DNA of 64,000 nt from Panicum virgatum (lineage: Eukaryota; Streptophyta; Magnoliopsida; Poales; Poaceae), in NCBI RefSeq assembly GCF_016808335.1, contig NC_053146.1, positions 40,606,470 to 40,670,469 on the forward strand, in the 5' to 3' direction. A program made the translations under genes and the position numbers. The notes below the pieces were generated by a model. It had not been told where the DNA came from, made no database searches, and saw nothing but the letters and a program-made list of their open reading frames with translations. This document shows, in pieces, positions 56,858-64,000 of the stretch; the first letter of the stretch is position 1; each line of letters opens with the position of its first letter.

Positions 56858-59800
56858 ATGACGCGCGCAGCTACGGGCGCGATCGCCGCGGCGATCCTGC
56901 GCGGGCAGGTCCCGCTCATGGCGCCGCCGGCGTCGCGCGCGTTCCCCGGCCTCGCCGCTGCCGCGACGCGCTTCGCTCCCTCCTCATTCTCGTCCTCGAC
57001 GCAGCTTCCCCACCTCCCGCGCCTCCGCCTCTGTGCGTCGCGTGCGCCGAGCTGCACGGAACTTGCCGCCCTCTCGGCCGCGTATGAGCTGCTCGACGTA
57101 ACGCCTCGCCCCGCTGATTGCTTGTTTGCTCCTCTTCCAGCGCGCTCATTCTGCGGCGTCGCCCGCTCGTCTCCCGGTGGCGCGGCCCCTGGCTCCTCGG
57201 TGGAGGGGGACCAACCGTTGCAGTCCGAGCTAATCTTCATCGGCACGGGCACCAGCGAGGGCATCCCACGTGTCAGCTGCCTCACACACCCCACCAAGAC
57301 TTGCCCCGTATGCCACATTACGCTCCTTCGCCATCTCTGTGCCAATCCCAGCAACATTGCATTGTCTGCGGCACATTGTTGTTGCTCAATGTAGCTTTCC
57401 TTGTCCTGTCCTGCGTGCAGGTTTGCACCAAGGCAGCCGAGCCGGGGAACCCGAACAGAAGGCGCAACACCTCTATCCTCCTGCGCCACGCCACAGCTTC
57501 TGGTACTGCTAACATCCTCGTCGATGCCGGCAAGTATGTGCTATCAATGAGCCTTACAACTTGCTTCATTTCTTCGCTGACCCAAATAACTAGCTTATGC
57601 TTTGTTTATCTCTTTCAGGTTCTTCTACCACTCTGCGCTCCAGTGGTTCCCTGCGTTTGGGTACTGTCTCTGATCTGAACTGATCTGATAAACTGTTCAG
57701 TGTTCTTTGTGCTTGTTGGTCATGCCAAGTGTTTACTGGCTTCACTGCTACTTTGCAGGTTGCGGACGGTCGACGCTGTCATCATTACCCACTCTCATGC
57801 TGACGCCATTGGAGGTTTGCCACCTTTGCTAACCCTTTATCGTGTTGTAACTGCTTAACTCAAGGCAAGGGTGATTGTATTAGCTGGGACATAATCCTTT
57901 CTACTTTTTAGCTTGTTCTTTTCAAAAAAAGGGGGAAAAAGGAAGATAATTTCTACTCTGGTGCAGGGCTTGATTGTCTTCGTGATTGGACGAACAATGT
58001 GCAGCCATCAATCCCAATTTATGTGGCGGAGCGTGATTATGAGGTTGGGATTACTTGTAATGACACTTAGACAGAAGAATATGGTTACGATTAGACAGAG
58101 AACTATCTTAGCATGTTAAGTGGTAGTTTTAAAAAGCAATTAATTTCTTCATTATGATTTCATCCTGATCATCCCCCCCCCCCCCCCCGCCAAATTTTCT
58201 GTGACAGGTGATGAAGATGACCCACTATTATTTGATTGACACAAGTGTAGTTATACCTGGAGCGGCAGTTTCAGCATTGCAATTCAACATTATAAATGAG
58301 GAACCATTCATGGTTCACAATCTTGAGGTTCGTAATAGGAAACCGTAACTAATGGAATGATGTATGGGGCCAAAATTATAAATTTGTTTGTATCACCTTA
58401 TTTTGGTCACTATCATAGATAGCTTCACTTAATTGATTGAGATTATTTTAGTAACACATGTCCTTAGTCCTTACAGCTCCTTTACAACCAAGGGCTCATA
58501 ACCACTTGGTTGTAGAGGAGCTGTACAAATGGGTTGTATGGCATTTCCCTCTTGTAATTTGGCATTTTGAAGCTCCACAGTTTCTGTGATTTGGGTTATA
58601 ATGACTGCCCACCGAAGCAAACTGGCAAACTTGCCAGCATCTGAATTTTAGCAAATCTGTCATGAAGTTATCATTTATTCTTTCAATTTTCTGTAAGTGC
58701 CCATTGATTTGTTTTTGCTTGTATATCAGTGGCTGCTAACAGTATTTTGATGGTTAGAGATATAAAGATAGAGGTGCTTCATCTTATTTTCTGAATCTAT
58801 GGTTTTTCCATCTCAGGTGATTCCTTTACCTGTTTGGCATGGTCAGGGTTACCGTTCTCTTGGTTTTCGTTTTGCTGACATATGCTACATAAGGTAAACT
58901 GAGTTCAATGCAAGGCTAATTTACAACAATGAACTATGTTGGTGTAAGGTCACTTGTCTGAATTACTATGATGGATGCAGTGATGTCAGTGATATACCTG
59001 AAGAAACCTACAAGCTTCTGGAAAACTGTGAACTTCTCATAATGGTATCATATATTTTAATTTTTATCTCTAATTATTAAATCATAAAGTTATTGGGTTT
59101 TCTGCAAAGCTGTAAAGCTTTTCTTATTGACTTCATGTGCAGACTTCTTAAGTATTAATTACTGATGGGATCTATGTTTGCTGGATAACTTTGTACAGGA
59201 TGCTCTAAGACCTGATCGTTCTTCATCAACACACTTTGGACTACCCAGGGTTAGTTCTAAAGCTCTAGTATAACAGCTCTTAGCTTCTTCCTGTTGCACT
59301 AATCCTTTTTTATATAAACTTCAATTGTGCAGGCCATCGACGAAGTTAGGAAAATCAAACCAAAGAAAACACTGTTTACTGGTAGGAACTCATTGACCAC
59401 TCATGTGCATGTTTCTGTTATAAATTTATAGAGAATTGCAACAAACTAGTTGTTCAGTTCTCAATACTATTGCATTGTGGTTTCCCTGTGGATGCACAGA
59501 AAATAAAACCCACTGTTGAACAGACTGCTTAATTTGCTACAGAAATGTTTGCATGATTGTTTTACACAGTTAACAGCATAAAAATGTACATGCCTTTGTT
59601 AGCAGCCAAAATTGGCAAAGACCGAGGGCGATCGGTCAGACCGGTCTGGCCTGTTACAATCTGAGTAGGTTTAGGTTTTGTAGTTTGGGATGATTTAGAA
59701 ACCGACTCCTAATGGGGTACGATTTCGGTATATATGAAGGGCCACGGCCGATTGAGGGTATCCCCAATCGAATTAAACATTCAGTGTGTTGATCGGATTT

Positions 59801-60647
59801 CGTGTCAACATCCTTTTTTTATGCCTCAACCCTTCAAGTAGAAGCTATAGTACCTGAACTCACACCACCACACGCACGCGTGTCACCAACAAGCTTCGCG
59901 CGTGATGGGCAAGTCACCCTGATCATTATGGCGCATCCATGTGTGAGGCTACACAAGAAGAAACTGGGGAACAAATCCCCGGTGCAAAACCCTCACTGAG
60001 GGGTGCTTAAACATTTGTGGTGGGCGCTCCGCTAGCTGAACCCAACCACTGAGCCAACGGCTCGTTCAAAATGTGCATGCCTTCTGATTAGGTGGTTGGG
60101 TCCCATTTCAAAAGAAAACAAAAAATGGTCAAGGTAGTACAAATGAACCATCAAACTACTGTTTTATGACCTTATATATGCGAGAACAAAAATGCGAAGA
60201 AGTCCTGCATGCATAGTTCTAACTCGAGTTGAGGTTAATATTTTTTGTTTACCCTTATTTGATATTATTTCTTTCAATACTTATGAAACAAAAGACTAAA
60301 TATATGTTCTGTCACCACTTAGAATTACTAATATTAGAAACGGATTATTTCCTCCTCTTTTCTCCAGCATTGAAGCATTAGAAACTTGAATGATACTTGT
60401 CCATGGGCATGGAAGTCTATAATGCTTAATTTGACCAGATTTCATTTACATGTCCGATGTCCCATATTTTATTGATTATAGTGACCTGTGTTTGCCATTC
60501 ATTAAGTTGAATCATATGGTATCTGCAGGAATGATGCACTTAATAGACCATGAGAAAGTAAATAATGATCTTTCCGGGCTGATGGAAACAGAGGGTCTTG
60601 ACATCCAGCTTAGCTATGACGGTCTCAGGATACCTGTAAGGCTCTAG
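56858..60647 (+). CDS. Metallo-beta-lactamase-fold hydrolase, plastid-targeted candidate
   Basis: Eleven exons: 56858-57307, 57421-57533, 57619-57660, 57759-57814, 57967-58043, 58208-58327, 58817-58893, 58981-59044, 59199-59249, 59333-59381 and 60529-60647. Total 1218 nt, 405 aa, phases consistent. The first ~100 residues are Ala/Arg/Ser/Pro-rich like a chloroplast transit peptide. The catalytic domain starts FIGTGTSEGIPRVSCL, with CPVC, NILVDAGKFF and the metal motif THSHADAIGG. It continues with PLPVWHGQGYRSLGFRF, YISDVSDIP, LLIMDALRP and TLFTGMMHLIDHEKVN. This fits the PhnP/YycJ-like clade of plant metallo-hydrolases. The substrate is unknown. The usual HxHxDH reads HSHADA. The next residues are LDCLRDW, where I would expect LDDLR in relatives, a point from memory. 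Confidence 0.88.
58472..58525. repeat. Hairpin in intron of the metallo-hydrolase gene
   Basis: Arms of 21 bp (58472-58492 and 58505-58525, centred on ACAACCAAG / CTTGGTTGT) pair with one mismatch around a 12-base loop. This may be a MITE end pair or fold-back remnant. Confidence 0.5.
59598..59783 (+). mobile_element. Possible solo LTR in the last intron of the metallo-hydrolase gene
   Basis: Starts TGTTAGCAGCC, contains TATATATGAAGG and ends AACATTCA, so it has TG...CA termini and a TATA motif. No partner LTR, PBS or coding sequence is adjacent. The call rests on this layout alone. Confidence 0.35.
59800..60070 (-). mobile_element. Possible SINE remnant in the last intron of the metallo-hydrolase gene
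   Basis: Read on the - strand it begins GAGCCGTTGGCTCAGTGGTTGG, an A-box-like start. It ends in a T-rich stretch on the far side only weakly. The B box is not convincing. It resembles the SINE at 55109 in layout but not in sequence. Confidence 0.35.
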
Positions 60648-61359
60648 AATTGTTATTTTATTTGGAACACACCCATTGTTTTATCTGTTAGGTGCTGCTA
60701 ATTAATGATTGTGGAGTTTCTTTAGTCCCAGTTGAGTAAAATGATTACCAAATGATGTACTGTTGAGCCTGGTGCTTTGAGAGTTTAACTTTTAAACACC
60801 CCCCCCCCCCTCTCTCAAAAGAGGAAACTTATGTGGCAATGTCAAACCATTATTATCCAGTTGAATAAAGTCAGATTATTGATTTCTTGGGTCTTTTTTT
60901 TTCATTCGTGATATACTGCACTATGCCATGGATCAAGGAGCATATGATGTGGTATTGTTAAACAAGCTCAAACCTCCCTGTAAGATTAGGGAGCATATGA
61001 GGGAGTAATTCATGGGAGCTTGTTTCCCTAAATCCATTAAAACAAGAAAAAAGAAGGGGTCAATCAACCATTCAGTCTACAATATCATATTAGACAAATG
61101 ACTACTGGGTACAGATGAAACTCGTAGCTTGTTTTTCTTCGGTGATTCATTCTGGATCCCACAAAAAATTAGTAATCTCTGTCCTAGGCCACACATAATA
61201 AAAAGCTAATGTCCTGGAATCGACTACACTCCAGCTGCACGTCCCAGCCTTTCCCTTAGGATCTTTACTCCCATGTATCTGAGCAAGAAACATGACAAAA
61301 ATAGATTCAGACTCTAAAATTGGAATTTAGTTGCAACTCATTTTGTAGCAAAACAAGTT
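60648..61359. other. Convergent intergenic region
   Basis: The metallo-hydrolase (+) and the GMC oxidoreductase (-) converge here. A C-run at 60800-60811, followed by TCTCTC, and AT-rich sequence are present. No gene is supported. Confidence 0.5.
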
Positions 61360-63294
61360 TCATCTGTGTGAGGTGCCATACCTGCCCATCATCATGACAG
61401 TAGCTTGAGGGTTTGTTCCTGGTGATCTAGAAAATATTGAGCCATCAACTACACGGAGACCTGAGACTCCAAGCACCCGGTAATGCTGGTCAACCACCTT
61501 CCCTACATGGCATCCACCATGGTAATGCCAGATGGTGATCACTGTGTCCTTGCAAAATTGCTCCAGGGATTCTGTGTCATTTGTATGCTTGGGTATCAGG
61601 TTCACATTAGCCTGCACACTCATATTGAGCACCCTTTCCATTGAAAATCCGGTGCCATCAGCAGAAAGTTCAGAGAAACGGTTTGTCTTGAGTATCCTTT
61701 CAATGGTCTTGATACCATAGACGCAACGATTGAGATCCTGTGGATGACTGAAGTAGTTGAAGGTAACTGCTGGGTTGTTCCGGACATCAGTGTCTGTGAG
61801 GACCAGATGACCTGTGGACAGAGGACCATCGATCTTCTCGAGTATAAAACCGCCATGGAATACCTCTTTGGGTAGGTTAAGTTTGTTCTGAGTGTATTTC
61901 TGGGCTGCTTCCAGGGTTCTTTGCTTTGGAGGAATTGTAGACAGCTGCCCAATCTGCATTTGCAGGCATGCAGTGTGGTAGTGCATTAGATTTATGAGAC
62001 CAAAGTGATAACAAATTTCACATAATCATGACAGGTATGGTGTCAGCTATAATTGCATTGCAAGACAGCAAGAGTTCAGCCCATGTATGAAATTGAGATT
62101 TTCTTTTCTTTGTTTTGCTCCAAGCTGAAATCCTAGCATATAGAAAACAAAGTCTAAACATAAGGCATGCCTTAAACACTGCTTACTACAACTATTTATT
62201 AGAATGTGCGATAACATACAGATGCATATCCATTGGCAGTTAATGGGTAGATCTTACTTCTAAGTTATGTTCTTCATGTAGCAAAATACGAATTGCTACA
62301 TGCACTTCGGGTATTTACTAGTTTTTATGCATGCTAAAGCTCAAAGAAGCAGGTTCCCTAATTGTGGTCTGAAACCTATCATAGTGTAATATGAAGCTTG
62401 TGGAAAAATTGCGCAACTTGAAACTGGTACGCAAGTGATTGATGCCAGACCTCGGCGGACATGATTCCATGGTGGCAGTGGACACTCTCTGATGACTGGC
62501 CAAAACCGCTGCTAGCCTCAATAAACACACCTTCTTCAGTTATTCCAACAGTTTCAATGAGGGACTGCCGTGGAGGGCTTCTTGTGGGTATGAAGATGGA
62601 GTTCATGGGGTTGTCAGCCATCCCTTTACCCACATATTTATTATGGAGAACCACAGGAATGTTATGGCTTTTGAGGTGGTTCTTCGGTCCAATTCCGCTG
62701 AGCAGAAGCAACTGGGGGGTCCCGATTGCACCAGCAGATACAATTATTTCGCTATCTTTTTTGTTGTTCAGAAATGCTTGGTGGTGCCCGCCATTTTCAT
62801 CAGTGAATTGGACTCCAATGGCCCTTGGCTTCAGGCATCCTGCATCAGAAATGATGTTTCTGAGAATGGTACGTATTGACTGCAGTTTCTAGTCTTTCTA
62901 TTATTTGTATTTCAATAACTCTACTGATTTGTAACAGACACAGCTTAGGAAGGTTGGATGCATATGTCCTTAATGATTACCTTGTCGTGAGTCGAACACT
63001 ATCCTGTGCACACTAGCATGGAGCAGCACCCTCAGGTTGTTAGGATCTCCAGCTGCAAGTAAGTCAGCAGCCGTGTGGCGGTACCCAGTCTCGTCAAAAA
63101 TGGTGCCCCCCACTTTTGTCCCAGAAACATGATCGTAGGTATACCCATTGAAAGGGGCTACACCTGCTTGTAGCAGCCCATCCCGTAATGCAGCCTGCCA
63201 AGGCGCAATCTTAGGCCACTGGACAATCTTCTCCTCAACCCAAGGGAAGGACTTGTTCACCAGTTCTTCATCCCAGCCGACCTGCTGGATGAAG
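61360..63294 (-). CDS. HOTHEAD-like GMC oxidoreductase, 3' three exons
   Basis: Visible exons on the - strand are 62981-63294, 62451-62839 and 61360-61953, with consistent phases. The stop is at 61360-61362. The substrate-binding part (PWQAALRDGLLQAGV, YDHVSGTKVGGTIFD, TAADLLAA) leads to the GMC signature region (SAGAIGTPQLLLLSGIGP). The C-terminal FAD-contact segment follows (WHYHGGCHVGKVVD, VSGLRVVDGSIF, SPGTNPQATVMMMGRYG) with the conserved His and Asn. In Arabidopsis HOTHEAD this secreted FAD enzyme is needed for cuticle formation and organ separation; the same role here is inference. The amino-terminal exons with the FAD GxGxxG motif lie beyond the right edge. Confidence 0.88.
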
Positions 63295-64000
63295 CTGTTG
63301 GTACAGTAATACAGGTATGTAAGTCACAGAAACTGAATTACCAACAGGAATATTGTGCAAAAGAAATATTGCACCTTTTGATCAATGAATTTTCCTAATT
63401 TAGGTTCATGAAAACTATTAAAAATAAGTGATGTCTTGGTAGGTTGATCTTGATTCTAGTTGTAGTTGGCCTGAGCTGTACAGGGGCTAGGTTATTTCTC
63501 AGGCTGTCCAGTCAACATAGTTACCATAGTCCATAGCATCAAAGCAATTATGACCCCATGTGATATTGTTTTGTTGCCTCTTTTAAATCTAGGTTGCTGT
63601 TGTAGACTGTAGTGGTACATAGCCGTATGACTCTAACAAGAAACACGAGATGGTATTTAAAAGGTTTGTTGGGAGAGAACCACAGCATGTGTTACCCGCA
63701 GCGCTAGTCGCATCTTGACACTAACAAAGCTGAAGCACTTCAAAACACACTAATCTAGTATCTGAATGTTTCTCTTTAAGTAATCAGGTTATCATGAAAC
63801 ACTCTTTTGTATGCTATTTCTCAAGAATCAGAACTATAGCTGATTTTAGAACTGTTCCTGTGATGGTGCCCTAAAACTAGAACATGTCCAACGAGAATCA
63901 TCATGTCCAGGGGGACAGAGAAATATATGATACATTCAAGTGCAGCGTTTGAGTGTCCCCTTTGCTGCAAGTGTAGGAGATAGTATATTGTAAGTCTTTC
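63295..64000 (-). other. Intron of the HOTHEAD-like gene, partial
   Basis: No coding exon is visible. An acceptor (ACCAACAG on -) lies at 63295, so this stretch is intron sequence up to the window edge. AT-rich, no transposon signature seen. Confidence 0.6.

Noticed and set aside
1..64000. CRISPR arrays, operons or bacterial-type systems
   Set aside because: Spliced genes and grass transposons throughout. No regularly spaced identical short repeats were seen.

Overview
This window is nuclear DNA from a grass (Poaceae, probably panicoid, which is an inference). The reasons are the GC-rich first exons, GT-AG introns, MITEs, tRNA-derived SINEs, antisense LINE fragments, and a deep nest of LTR retrotransposons inside a CACTA transposon. 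Bases 1-30481 are almost entirely transposon. Bases 30482-64000 are a gene island with six protein-coding genes or gene parts.

Transposon nest. The host is a CACTA (En/Spm) element on the + strand. Its transposase_24/Ulp1-type gene starts near 1552 and is broken off at 4384. The Ulp1 catalytic part resumes at 29347, and the 3' terminus (...CCAGTAGTG) is at 30481. Its left end is outside the window. Inserted in it is an Athila/Tat-type Ty3-gypsy element on the - strand (4385-29162). It has 1.42-kb LTRs, a tRNA-Asp-type primer site, gag plus protease and an Athila-type extra ORF, but no recognisable reverse transcriptase or integrase. Inside its protease sits a very young 14.2-kb non-autonomous element (11278-25510) resembling a LARD. 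That element has 4735-bp LTRs that are nearly identical, a GTGGG target duplication and no coding domain. LTR divergence agrees with the nesting order: about 24 substitutions in 1420 bp for the outer element and about 7 in 4735 bp for the inner one.

Gene island, left to right. (1) A SUVH5/6-type H3K9 methyltransferase (+, 30753-36014, two exons) starts 271 bp after the CACTA end and carries a LINE fragment in its intron. (2) An unrecognised multi-exon gene (+, 37624-43045) keeps an open frame over six exons although an intron holds a copia fragment bounded by 101-bp perfect inverted repeats. (3) A 467-aa plant protein with coiled-coil and C-terminal membrane segments (+, 47043-48812). (4) THO6/DWA1, a WD40 subunit of the THO mRNA-export complex (-, 12 exons, 49724-53259). 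(5) A 132-aa protein with an internal duplication (-, 53792-55633). (6) A metallo-beta-lactamase-fold hydrolase (+, 11 exons, 56858-60647). (7) The 3' three exons of a HOTHEAD-like GMC oxidoreductase (-, 61360-63294, continuing off the right edge).

All exon boundaries were set by eye from GT-AG sites and reading-frame phase. Where a total length is given, the exons sum to a multiple of three. No similarity search was possible, so family names rest on recognised motifs.
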